The notes: a model not told the origin generated them from the letters alone. A DNA stretch of 6,344 nucleotides from JBCBTJ01 sp964597685 (GCA_964597685.1 CAZQZC010000161.1:1-6344), one strand, 5' to 3'. Counted from the first letter of the stretch, positions 1 to 6,344 are shown. Translations and numbers: made by a program.

Positions 1-158
1 CCCATCGTATCCCATGTCCCGCCGATCGTCAGCGTGGGAAAGGCAATCTCTTTAAGGTCCGCCGCACACGCCCGGTCCTCCGATGTTCCCCAAAGTCCGA
101 ACTCGCGCGGCGCCACGCGCCATTCTTGGCAAGCGTCGGCGCTGACAAACCCGCTCAC
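1..158 (-). pseudogene. C-terminal fragment of a proline-iminopeptidase-like alpha/beta hydrolase, 5' part missing, runs off the left edge
   Basis: One minus-strand frame is open from 269 to the window edge. From about position 122 leftward it reads like the late part of a proline iminopeptidase / alpha-beta hydrolase. It has an REFGLWG stretch, then ADLKEI, then FPTLTIGGTWDTMG. From memory of the family this matches the segment S/NEF-x-x-x-G-(K/T)L...DR-x-ADL-x-x-I-x-VPTLxIGxxYDTMDP, where the Asp of the YDT motif is the acidic catalytic or near-catalytic residue. The spacing aligns without gaps, but the usual WDR block is replaced by DRAC. No ATG occurs upstream in this frame before the stop at 270-272. 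The GTG at 158 has no usable ribosome binding site, and the other two frames upstream show no hydrolase-like sequence. I therefore read it as a 5'-truncated remnant. A real gene with a diverged N-terminus, or a frameshifted gene, remains possible. The left end and the rest of the C-terminus lie outside the window. Confidence 0.45.
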
Positions 159-437
159 TCCGGCGTGCGCTTGGCCTCTCGCGTCCGCGCTGGACGGCGT
201 CGCAATCCTCGGCCGATGCCCCGCCTCGCCCTGCGGTATGCTCCTTGCCAGCACGAACGCCAGAGGCCGTCAGCCGACTCAAATTCAGATGAAAGGGCTC
301 TAGCCTCGTTGGAGGTCTTGTCCTGCGCATTCCGGACCAGACCGCTACGTCTCAACCGGAGGCGTTCGACCGTCAATGCGAAAAGCCGCCCCATGACGCC
401 CCTGCGGCTTCAAGCTGCGACGCGTTACAAACATCGC
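159..437. other. Gene-free stretch between the hydrolase fragment and the receptor operon
   Basis: No convincing coding sequence is seen on either strand. Short open frames are present in this GC-rich DNA, but their translations are Arg/Ala/Ser-rich and match no family I recognise. The only structure I can support is the hairpin with a T-run at 381-410, placed just after the receptor gene. The stretch may contain decayed 5' sequence of the hydrolase fragment to its left, but I could not recognise any. Confidence 0.5.
381..410 (-). terminator. Probable intrinsic terminator after the receptor gene
   Basis: Read on the minus strand, AAGCCGC (410-404) and GCGGCTT (389-383) form a perfect 7-bp stem around a 14-base loop. 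The second arm runs into a TTTT tract (384-381). The hairpin begins 27 bases after the receptor stop codon, which is the right place and orientation to end the transporter-receptor transcript. The T-run is short and the loop is large, so termination may be incomplete. Confidence 0.5.
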
Positions 438-2594
438 TCAAAAACTCAGCCGAAACCCGCCGCTGAGTGTCCTCGGTTGACCTGGCCTCGCGCGGCCCGC
501 GGGCGCGAAGAAGGGCGCGTCAGCGAAGACGGGAAATAGAGCGTCGGTCACGTTCTCGGCCCGAATCTCCAGTACGAGCCAATCGGTCGCCCGCCATTCG
601 CCGAGAAGCGACAGAATGAACTCATTGTCCGTGAACAGTGTATTCGCGCTGTTTAGCGGCCAGCGCCCCTGGTGGCGCAGGCGTGAGGTCAGACGCAAGG
701 CCTCGTAGACTGGCGGGACCCAATTGATCGTCAGCGTGCCTTGAGTGATCGGCGCCTCTTCGATGCGGTTGCCGTCGAAGGGACTGCCAGGCTCGGCGGC
801 GAATTGGCGGAAGCGCAAATCCTGATAGGCGAACGCCGCCTGGGCGTCGAACCCGAAGCCAAGCTCCGCGTTTGCGGCGAATTCAATCCCTGCAAAACGT
901 TGCGATCCAGCGTTGATGGAGATGTCGCCGGCCGCTGTGTCGACGCTGGTGACGACCCCGTCGCGGCTGACCTGCCAGAAGCCGATCAGCTCCGTGTTCA
1001 AATTCCGGCCGAACAGGCTCCAATTCGCCCGCCAGCCAATCTCGCCGCTGTCCAACCGTTCCGGATCAAGCTCGAATTCGGCCTGGCCGGCGTCCAATTC
1101 ATAGAGGTCGCTCGCGCGCGGAATTCGGAAGCCCCGGGCGTAGCGGGCGAAGATTTGGTGATTGTCGGCGACATCCCACAGAAGGCGCGCCTTCGGGCTG
1201 AACGCGTTGAACGTGTCGACGCGGTCCTCCACCTGGAACAGCGCGTCGCCTGGGGCTTCCTCCAGATTGTTGTCGAAATCGTAGCGCAATCGGTCAAACC
1301 GCAGGCCGAGCGAGAGCGTCACAGGCCCGAAGGACCGCTCGTGCTGGACAAAGGGCGAAACGGCGAGGAAGTCGACCGTGTAGTCGAACTGGACGCCTTG
1401 GACGAAGAGGTCCCCGAACACCACGACGTCGGGAGCGTCTTGGAACAGGAACAGGCTGAAGTCGGTGACTTCGAGATCCACGCCGAACGTCGTCGTCGCA
1501 CCGTCGCCATGGTCCAGAAACGCCCGGTTCAAGAGGCCGAATGTGTCGACATCCGCCGTTTCGCGCGGCGCGGTCGCTGGCTGGAAGGTCAGCGTCGCTT
1601 CCACTTCCTGACTGCGATAATAGGGCGTCGTCTCCAACCGGACGCTGTCGGTGACATCGAAGCCGAGCTTGGTTTGGGCGCGGAAGTACTCGACCTCTTC
1701 GATCGCCTCCTCCGGATCGACCAACGGACTAAGACCAGAGCCGAAAATCTCTCCGGCCTCGAAGTCTTCAAGCGGGATGGCGGTGGCGCTTTCGGTCTCG
1801 CTTTCGGTGTAGGTGATCACGGTGTCGGCTGAGAACCGATCGAGGTCCAGCGTGTGCCGGCCCAGGAGGTGGAAGCGGCTGAACGCTGTCTCATCGCGGA
1901 ACCCGTCCTCGCCATTGACCGCGCCCGTGAGTCGGAAAGACTGATTGTCGCCGATTGGGCCGGTCACCTCCGCCTGGCCGTCGAACAGGCCGAATTCGCC
2001 GTAGCGCGCCCGCACGCCGCCGGCGAAAACCGACCCGGGGTCCTTGGAGCGGACATTGATGACACCGGTGAACGCATCCGAGCCGTGCAGCGCCGTGCCA
2101 GGCCCGCGCAGCACTTCAACACCGCCGGGGCTTGCGAGCGCGGTGGAATAGCCGAGCGCGGATTGATCGAAGAAAATGGACGATTGCAGCGGCACGCCGT
2201 CCTCTAGGAACAGGACGCGATTGTCGAAGGCGAGCGTCGAGCGGATCTGCACGATCTCCCGCGGCCCGTTGAGGCCCGAGACAAAGACGCCCGGCGCATT
2301 GGCCAAGACCTCGCCGATGCGGATCGCATTCAGGTCTTCGATCGCATCCGTTTCGATGAACGCGAGCGAGGCTGCAGTGTCATAAATCGAGGTCGGTTGA
2401 CCATTGACGATGACGGGGTCGAGACGCGCGAGCGGCGCTGGCTCCCAGATGAAGACGCACTCATCAGTCCCGTTCGGCCCCGCCTCGCTGCACCCGTCGG
2501 CAGCGGGCGCGTCGCTCACCTGTTGCGCCGCTGCATTCGTGGCCGCAATGCAGGCGCTGAGGGCCAGCGCGAAACACTCAAAGACCCGACGCAC
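438..2594 (-). CDS. TonB-dependent outer-membrane receptor, probably for nucleosides or related nutrients
   Basis: This is an outer-membrane active transporter that uses TonB/ExbB/ExbD energy to bring a ligand into the periplasm. An N-terminal signal peptide has its hydrophobic core at about residues 5-20 and an AAAQQ cleavage region near residue 24. A short linker with two cysteines follows. A TonB-box-like DPVIVNG lies at about residues 59-65. The plug domain (about 70-185) carries the typical APGVFVSG, VRIR-like VQIRS, FLEDGVPLQ, GGVEVLRGPGTALHG and TGVINVRSK motifs. The rest is a beta-barrel ending in the aromatic C-terminus GGFRLSF. At 718 residues it is normal for the family, and no carboxypeptidase-like extension is present. 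I prefer the GTG at 2594: GGGAGG (2605-2600) sits five bases upstream of it. The GTG at 2600, two codons longer, overlaps that ribosome binding site. The gene directly follows the CNT transporter, which suggests nucleoside uptake; the ligand is inferred from that partner only. Confidence 0.93.
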   Translation of the reverse strand: MRRVFECFALALSACIAATNAAAQQVSDAPAADGCSEAGPNGTDECVFIWEPAPLARLDPVIVNGQPTSIYDTAASLAFIETDAIEDLNAIRIGEVLANAPGVFVSGLNGPREIVQIRSTLAFDNRVLFLEDGVPLQSSIFFDQSALGYSTALASPGGVEVLRGPGTALHGSDAFTGVINVRSKDPGSVFAGGVRARYGEFGLFDGQAEVTGPIGDNQSFRLTGAVNGEDGFRDETAFSRFHLLGRHTLDLDRFSADTVITYTESETESATAIPLEDFEAGEIFGSGLSPLVDPEEAIEEVEYFRAQTKLGFDVTDSVRLETTPYYRSQEVEATLTFQPATAPRETADVDTFGLLNRAFLDHGDGATTTFGVDLEVTDFSLFLFQDAPDVVVFGDLFVQGVQFDYTVDFLAVSPFVQHERSFGPVTLSLGLRFDRLRYDFDNNLEEAPGDALFQVEDRVDTFNAFSPKARLLWDVADNHQIFARYARGFRIPRASDLYELDAGQAEFELDPERLDSGEIGWRANWSLFGRNLNTELIGFWQVSRDGVVTSVDTAAGDISINAGSQRFAGIEFAANAELGFGFDAQAAFAYQDLRFRQFAAEPGSPFDGNRIEEAPITQGTLTINWVPPVYEALRLTSRLRHQGRWPLNSANTLFTDNEFILSLLGEWRATDWLVLEIRAENVTDALFPVFADAPFFAPAGRARPGQPRTLSGGFRLSF

Positions 2595-2605
2595 CCTCAC
2601 CTCCC
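2592..2605 (-). promoter_or_regulatory. Interleaved stop, ribosome binding site and start between transporter and receptor
   Basis: Read on the minus strand, GGGAGG at 2605-2600 ends the transporter coding sequence. Its TGA stop is at 2599-2597 and a GTG is at 2594-2592. The five-base gap from GGAGG to that GTG is optimal. The alternative GTG at 2600-2598 overlaps the stop as GTGA and shares a base with the Shine-Dalgarno element, so it would be poorly placed. Either start gives terminating-ribosome reinitiation and fixed stoichiometry of the two proteins. Confidence 0.7.
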
Positions 2606-3886
2606 GACAAACAGCTCAACCGGCAGCGCGCCGACGACCGCGCCCGACAGACACGTGGCGAGCGTGCCCGCCATCAATGTCTTCCAAGCGAGTGCGAGAA
2701 AAGTCTCCCGCCGCTCAGGCGCGATGATGGTCAATCCGCCGATCAGAATGCCGATGGAGCCGAAATTGGCGAACCCGCAAATGGCGTGCGCCGTGATGAT
2801 GCGGGTGCGCGGGTCCATGTCGCCTTCGGGGATTGCGGCGAGGTCAAGAAAGGCGATGAACTCCGTCAGCACGGTCTTCACCCCCATTAGGGAGCCCGTG
2901 CGCGCCGCCTCCTCCCAGGGCACGCCGATCATGTACATGAGCGGGGCGAACACCCAGCCCAGAACGCGCTGTATGGACAGCGCCTCGCCGTTCACATGCG
3001 GCAACGCGCCAAGGCCGGCGTTGACGAGATACAGGATCGCGAGCGCCGCAATCAGCATCGTCGCGATGTTCAGGACGATGCGCATCCCGTCGGCCGCGCC
3101 GGTGGAGAAAGCGTCCATCGTCGACTGATACTCAAAATCCGGCTCGTGCGCCCGTTCCCCCGGCTCCGTCGTCTCCGGCACCAGGACCAAGGCCAGCGCG
3201 ACAGCCGCCGGCGCGGCCATGATGGAGGCCGTCAACAATTGCGCCAGCGGGTTGCCCATCACGGGTTCGAGGAACGTCACGTAAACGATGAGGACGGAGC
3301 CCGCGATAGTCGAAAAGCCGGCGGTCATCAGAATGAACAATTCCGAGCGCGTCATGCCCTTCAGATACGGCCGGATGAGGACCGGCGCCTCGGTCATGCC
3401 CATGAACACGTTCGCCGACACGGCCAGCGAGGTCGCCCCGCCCAGCCCCATCGTGCGTGAAAAGATCAGCGCAAACCCCTTCGTCACCCACCGCAGGACA
3501 TGCCAGTGCCAGAGCATCGCCGAGAGCGCGGCGACCACGATGACAATTGGCAAAATCTGAAAGAAAAAAAGCGGCGGCGGACTTTCGCCCGGTATGATTG
3601 TGACGTTCTCCGCAAATTGCGAATTGTCGCCGACATAGCCGAACACAAAGCTCGTCCCCGACCGCGTCGCTTCCTGAAGGGCGTCGACGACGACATTTGC
3701 GCTGAACAGAGCGCTCCGCACCGGCGGCACGCCGAACAGCAAGAGCGCAAATCCGAATTGCAGCGCCACCGCGCCCAAGACGATCTTCCAGGGAAACGCG
3801 CGCCTGTTCTCAGACAAGAGCATCGCAACTGCGAAGATCACCGCGATCCCGATGAGCGCCCGCCCATTGTCCCAGCCCCATGTCAT
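2597..3886 (-). CDS. CNT-family (NupC-type) concentrative nucleoside transporter
   Basis: This is an inner-membrane symporter that imports nucleosides using the proton or sodium gradient. The 429 residues match a typical bacterial CNT. Hydrophobic segments fill the chain, with a short hydrophilic loop at about 238-258. Family landmarks in order are GTSFVFGYVG (77-86), QILPIVIVVAALSAMLW (110-126), the hairpin motif GMTEAP (163-168), TAGFSTIAGS (188-197), TEFIAF (341-346) and GFANFGSIGI (371-380). By comparison with the Vibrio cholerae CNT structure, recalled from memory, the ligand-binding Glu residues (E166, E342) and the Phe-Ala-Asn-Phe-x-Ser site (372-377) are kept, but the usual Gln before Thr-Glu is Met164. 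The ATG start at 3886 has GGGAG about seven bases upstream. It is the first gene of a two-gene operon: its TGA (2599-2597) lies inside the ribosome-binding/start region of the receptor gene, implying translational coupling. Confidence 0.95.
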   Translation of the reverse strand: MTWGWDNGRALIGIAVIFAVAMLLSENRRAFPWKIVLGAVALQFGFALLLFGVPPVRSALFSANVVVDALQEATRSGTSFVFGYVGDNSQFAENVTIIPGESPPPLFFFQILPIVIVVAALSAMLWHWHVLRWVTKGFALIFSRTMGLGGATSLAVSANVFMGMTEAPVLIRPYLKGMTRSELFILMTAGFSTIAGSVLIVYVTFLEPVMGNPLAQLLTASIMAAPAAVALALVLVPETTEPGERAHEPDFEYQSTMDAFSTGAADGMRIVLNIATMLIAALAILYLVNAGLGALPHVNGEALSIQRVLGWVFAPLMYMIGVPWEEAARTGSLMGVKTVLTEFIAFLDLAAIPEGDMDPRTRIITAHAICGFANFGSIGILIGGLTIIAPERRETFLALAWKTLMAGTLATCLSGAVVGALPVELFVGR

Positions 3887-4015
3887 GGGCGGCTCCCTTC
3901 CCCGATTCCTCCGCAGACAGACGCTAGCGGCGGGTGCTGAGGAATTGAAGCGCGCATGTGAGTTGACGTAGCGGCGCCGATATTTAACGTCGTGTGGAAA
4001 TCAATCGGAGATAAG
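3887..4015. promoter_or_regulatory. Divergent intergenic region between the transporter operon and the secreted protein gene
   Basis: This 129-base region must hold the start signals for both directions. It contains the plus-strand promoter candidate, an AT-rich pocket (TATTTAA at 3981-3987), and two 8-bp palindromes, CGCTAGCG (3922-3929) and CGGCGCCG (3972-3979). Toward the transporter, the leader ends with GGGAG about seven bases before its ATG. I see no riboswitch-like structure. A shared regulator acting on both genes is possible but not shown. Confidence 0.5.
3963..3990 (+). promoter_or_regulatory. Candidate sigma70-type promoter for the secreted Glu/His protein gene
   Basis: TTGACG at 3963-3968 is a good -35 element. 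TAACGT at 3985-3990, after a 16-base spacer, is a partial -10 match. Transcription would begin near 3997, downstream of the GTG at 3992, which favours the ATG at 4016 as the true start. An 8-bp palindrome CGGCGCCG (3972-3979) lies in the spacer and could be an operator half or chance. I could not pick a convincing promoter for the divergent transporter operon. Confidence 0.35.
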
Positions 4016-5137
4016 ATGCGCGCGCTGGTAGGCTTCCTGTCTTTGATCGCGCTCGCCAACGCTGCGACAGCGCAAACGAACCTCGAAGACTATCTCTGGG
4101 AGAGCGTCGATTACCTCGCGAGCGATGATCGCGATCCCTATGCCATCGACACACGCCAGCAATTCGCCGCAATTCTTGGCAGAGAGGACCTGATCCCGGT
4201 CGAGCGGGATTTCTGGCTGGGCCAGCGGGTCGGCGGCGTCTGCGGCGAGAGCGTGGGGCCGCCGCTAGAGACAATTCTGGATGCAGCCGCCGAGACGCGC
4301 CTCGTCATTTTCAACGAAGACCACATGATGGCCCTTCATCGGGCCGATACGCTCGGACTGATCGAAGCACTGGTCGATTCGGGCTTCACGCACTTCGCAT
4401 ATGAAAGCTTTGAGACGAGCGTCATGGCCCCTGACCGGGCGGCCGAGTCGTTTGTGCGCGCCGGCGACGTGTTTTACACAAACGATCCCGCAGGGGCCGC
4501 GCTGCTGCGACGCTTGAAGGCTAAGGGCGTGCGCTTGGTCGCCTATGAGGGCTCGGACCACCCGGACGGGCGGGAGGCGGCCCAAGCGGAGAAGCTAAAA
4601 TCACGGGTCTTCGACGCCGATCCTAATGCGCGATTGATCGTCCTGTCCGGCCATGCGCACGTCTTCGAACATGTCGACGGATGGGCTGGCCAAATGATGG
4701 CGCGACGCTTGAAGGAGTTGACGGGCCTCGACCCGCTGACCATCGCGCAAGACGCCTGCAGGTCGGCGACGGGCGACGCAACGCTGACGAGATCTTTGTT
4801 GAAGGACGACGGGTCAACCGCACCGATCGCAGAAACAGATTTCGCCCTCGGCCATCCGCCGCTCGCCTTTACGGCCAACCGGCCAGACTGGAGACGCTTA
4901 TCGGGCGGCGTCGATACGCCTGTCCCTCAGGCGTTCCTCGGTCGAGATGCGCCGGTCGTCGTCGAAGCAAGATTAGAGACCGAACCTGACGTTTCGGTTC
5001 CAAGCGACCGCCTCCTCGTACTTCCTGACGACGAGGGCATACCGCTAATCCTCCCGCCTGGGCGTTATCGCATAACGGGCCGAACAAGAAATGGGCCCGT
5101 CGCCGAGCCCGTTTTGGTGACAGTGAACCCGTCTTAA
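4016..5137 (+). CDS. Secreted protein of unknown function with Tiki/ChaN/erythromycin-esterase-like Glu/His motifs
   Basis: I do not recognise a named gene. Residues 1-19 look like a signal peptide (hydrophobic VGFLSLIALANA, ending ATAQ), so the 373-residue product is probably periplasmic or exported. The core, about residues 90-250, resembles a conserved hypothetical family whose members carry an INEAHH...HR motif, a FRYxAxE segment, a YYTDEP segment and an AGYAH motif. Here these read IFNEDHMMALHR (98-109), FAYESFE (127-133), YTNDP (154-158), VAYEG (175-179) and SGHAHVFE (211-218), followed by LTGLDPLTIAQD (235-246). The layout of early Glu/His, middle Glu and late His-x-His recalls the ChaN/Tiki/EreA fold, in which such residues bind metal, haem or catalyse hydrolysis. 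That placement is inference. Residues about 275-373 form a beta-rich tail. The ATG at 4016 follows GGAG (4007-4010) by five bases; a GTG at 3992 would add eight residues ahead of the signal peptide and is less likely. Confidence 0.85.
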   Translation: MRALVGFLSLIALANAATAQTNLEDYLWESVDYLASDDRDPYAIDTRQQFAAILGREDLIPVERDFWLGQRVGGVCGESVGPPLETILDAAAETRLVIFNEDHMMALHRADTLGLIEALVDSGFTHFAYESFETSVMAPDRAAESFVRAGDVFYTNDPAGAALLRRLKAKGVRLVAYEGSDHPDGREAAQAEKLKSRVFDADPNARLIVLSGHAHVFEHVDGWAGQMMARRLKELTGLDPLTIAQDACRSATGDATLTRSLLKDDGSTAPIAETDFALGHPPLAFTANRPDWRRLSGGVDTPVPQAFLGRDAPVVVEARLETEPDVSVPSDRLLVLPDDEGIPLILPPGRYRITGRTRNGPVAEPVLVTVNPS

Positions 5138-5141
5138 GACG
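5130..5141. repeat. Perfect 12-bp palindrome over the stop codon of the secreted protein gene
   Basis: CGTCTTAAGACG reads the same on both strands and contains the TAA stop (5135-5137). It is followed by TTTT (5142-5145). A hairpin would have only a 4-bp stem with a TTAA loop, so it is at best a weak terminator for the plus-strand gene. It is otherwise the only symmetric element in the 34-base convergent gap region. Confidence 0.3.
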
Positions 5142-5171
5142 TTTTACGCAGACCGGCCCCACATGGCAGGC

Positions 5172-6344
5172 CTACAGCACCAAGACATCCCCATCCGGCT
5201 CCGGCGCAAACAAGCGGGCGAGGTCGTCGGCGCGCAGATCGCGGGCGCGGGATTGGTTGATATAGCCCTTCTCCGTGATCTCGCCGGCATCTGGACGCGG
5301 CGCGTCCGGCAGGATCAGACAGCGAGCGATGCGGGCCGCGGCGTTCGGGTGGGCGGCGTTGTGGCGTTCGAGACCGGCCTGGACGGCGGCGCGGATGCGC
5401 GGATCGACGGCGAGCGCGGCGAGGTTGGCGTCCGCGCCCAATTCGCGACGACACCAGCCAGGATTGAGGAAACCCAGAATGGCGACGAAGTCCGCGTTCA
5501 AGCCGCAGACGACGGCGTCGGCGAGCGCGCCGTCGACAGCCGCCACGGCCTGAACCCGCACCGTGCCGGCCGAGACCCAGGTGCCGTTCGACAGCTTGAA
5601 CTCCTCGGCGATGCGTCCGTCAAAGGCGAGGCCAGCCTCGGGACGCTCGTCATCGACAAACCGCACCGCATCGCCCAGCTTGTAGAAACCCTCCTCGTCG
5701 AAGGCGTCGGCCGTCTTCTCCGGATTGCGGTGATAACCTGGCGTAATGTGCGGACCCCGGACCCGGCATTCGAGCTTTTGCCCAACTGGCGCGAGCTTCA
5801 TCTCGCAGCCCGGTATGGGCAGGCCTATGAGGCCCATCCGATCGTTCGGCCAATGGACGTTGGAGGTGGTGGGCGCGGTCTCCGTCGCGCCGTAGCCGGC
5901 CGACAGCGAAATGCGCTCGCCTGTCGTGGCGACCGCCACTTTCTGGATCCGCTCGTAGAGATCCTGCCCCATGGCCGCGCCCCCATAGGCCATGACGATG
6001 AGGCGCTTGAAGAAGGTCTGGGCCAGGGCCTGGTCGCGTTCGAACTCAGTGGCGAGCGCGGCCCAGGCGGCGGGCACCGTCGTGTGCTGGGTTGGCGAAA
6101 CCTCGCGTAGATTCCGCAGCATGGCCGGCAAACGTTCAGGCGTCGGCGCGCCCCAATCGATATAGAGGGTCCCACCCCAATCGGTCAGCGAATGCAGGAT
6201 CGCGTTCGCGCCATAAGTGTGGGACCAGGGCAGGAAATTGACCATCACCTGAGGCCCGCCGGCAAGCGCTTCGAGCCGCTCCACATCCAAGATCGAGCGG
6301 ATCATCTAGGAGTTCGCCGCGATCATGACATGGGTGTTGATCAC
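5172..6344 (-). pseudogene. fcs: Feruloyl-CoA synthase-like acyl-CoA synthetase, interrupted by an in-frame TAG and cut by the right edge
   Basis: This family adenylates ferulate or related hydroxycinnamates and forms the CoA thioester in the cytoplasm, the first step of the non-beta-oxidative ferulate-to-vanillin route. The 377 codons after the stop contain the adenylate-forming motifs: LPWSHTYGAN (25-34), AYGGAA (106-111), GYGATETAP (137-145), GFYKLGDAVRF (206-216, ribose-binding Asp212), FDGRIAEEFKLSNGTWVS (228-245) and the C-terminal GEITEKGYINQ (341-351) with the likely catalytic Lys346. Homology does not start at the ATG at 6305. The same frame upstream reads VINTHVMIAANS, then TAG (6308-6306), then MIRS. 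This corresponds to the family's VINTH...NQQMI block, so TAG probably replaces a Gln codon (CAG to TAG). The ATG after the stop has no Shine-Dalgarno sequence. About 200 N-terminal residues, including the phosphate-binding loop, lie beyond the window. Apart from the stop, the frame is clean. Sequencing error, recent inactivation or readthrough are all possible. Specificity for ferulate is inferred from the family. Confidence 0.85.

Noticed and set aside
155..394. A 79-codon minus-strand frame after the receptor gene
   Set aside because: It starts within the terminator hairpin, has Arg-rich composition, and shows no similarity I recognise. It is not in the frame of the hydrolase-like segment.
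126..539. A 137-codon plus-strand frame overlapping the receptor C-terminus
   Set aside because: Its translation is Arg/Pro/Ala-rich without a domain, it overlaps the conserved receptor end, and it runs through the terminator hairpin.
741..1832. A 363-codon open frame on the plus strand inside the receptor gene
   Set aside because: It lies entirely antisense to a receptor with clear family motifs. Its translation is a low-complexity mix rich in Glu, Arg, Val and Ala with no recognisable domain, and long antisense frames are expected in GC-rich coding DNA.
2544..2555. LSAC in the receptor signal peptide as a possible lipobox
   Set aside because: The hydrophobic stretch continues to a better signal peptidase I site (AAAQQ), and TonB-dependent barrels are normally not lipoproteins.
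3985..4010. Possible minus-strand promoter for the transporter operon (TTGATT near 4005 with AT-rich sequence near 3985)
   Set aside because: No -10 element with acceptable match and spacing could be placed, so I do not list it.
5155..5172. GGCC arms around ACATGGCA as a terminator for the synthetase gene
   Set aside because: The stem is only four base pairs, overlaps the stop codon and has no T-run.
5163..6110. A 315-codon open frame on the plus strand opposite the acyl-CoA synthetase
   Set aside because: It is antisense to well-conserved synthetase motifs, has no family resemblance, and is explained by GC-rich codon bias on the other strand.

Overview
The window is GC-rich with strong G/C at third codon positions. 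It encodes a TonB-dependent outer-membrane receptor, so the source is a Gram-negative bacterium. The protein style (CNT transporter with a GMTEAP motif, feruloyl-CoA synthase-like enzyme, Ala/Arg-rich composition) fits an alphaproteobacterium, perhaps a Caulobacterales/Maricaulales/Parvularculales-type aquatic lineage. That placement is an impression from composition and family resemblance, not a computed assignment.

Layout, left to right. Positions 1-158 (minus) hold what looks like the C-terminal part of a proline-iminopeptidase-type alpha/beta hydrolase that runs off the left edge and has no recognisable 5' part in the window. Positions 159-437 hold no convincing gene, only a probable intrinsic terminator (381-410, minus) for the operon to its right. 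Positions 438-3886 (minus) form a tight two-gene operon: a CNT (NupC-type) inner-membrane nucleoside transporter comes first, and a TonB-dependent receptor follows with start and stop codons interleaved. Positions 3887-4015 are a divergent intergenic region with a candidate plus-strand promoter. Positions 4016-5137 (plus) encode a secreted protein of unknown function with a Tiki/ChaN/erythromycin-esterase-like pattern of Glu/His motifs. Converging on it after 34 bases is a feruloyl-CoA synthase-like acyl-CoA synthetase (5172-6344, minus), which continues past the right edge and is interrupted by an in-frame TAG at 6306-6308.

How the genes may work together. The receptor and transporter probably form an outer- plus inner-membrane import route, most simply for nucleosides, inferred from the CNT partner. 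The secreted Glu/His protein is divergently transcribed and has no proven link to that route. The synthetase would activate hydroxycinnamates such as ferulate to CoA thioesters and is a separate function. Both edge genes look damaged (a 5'-less hydrolase and a stop-interrupted synthetase), while the central three genes look intact.

I found no RNA genes, CRISPR arrays, insertion sequences or phage features.
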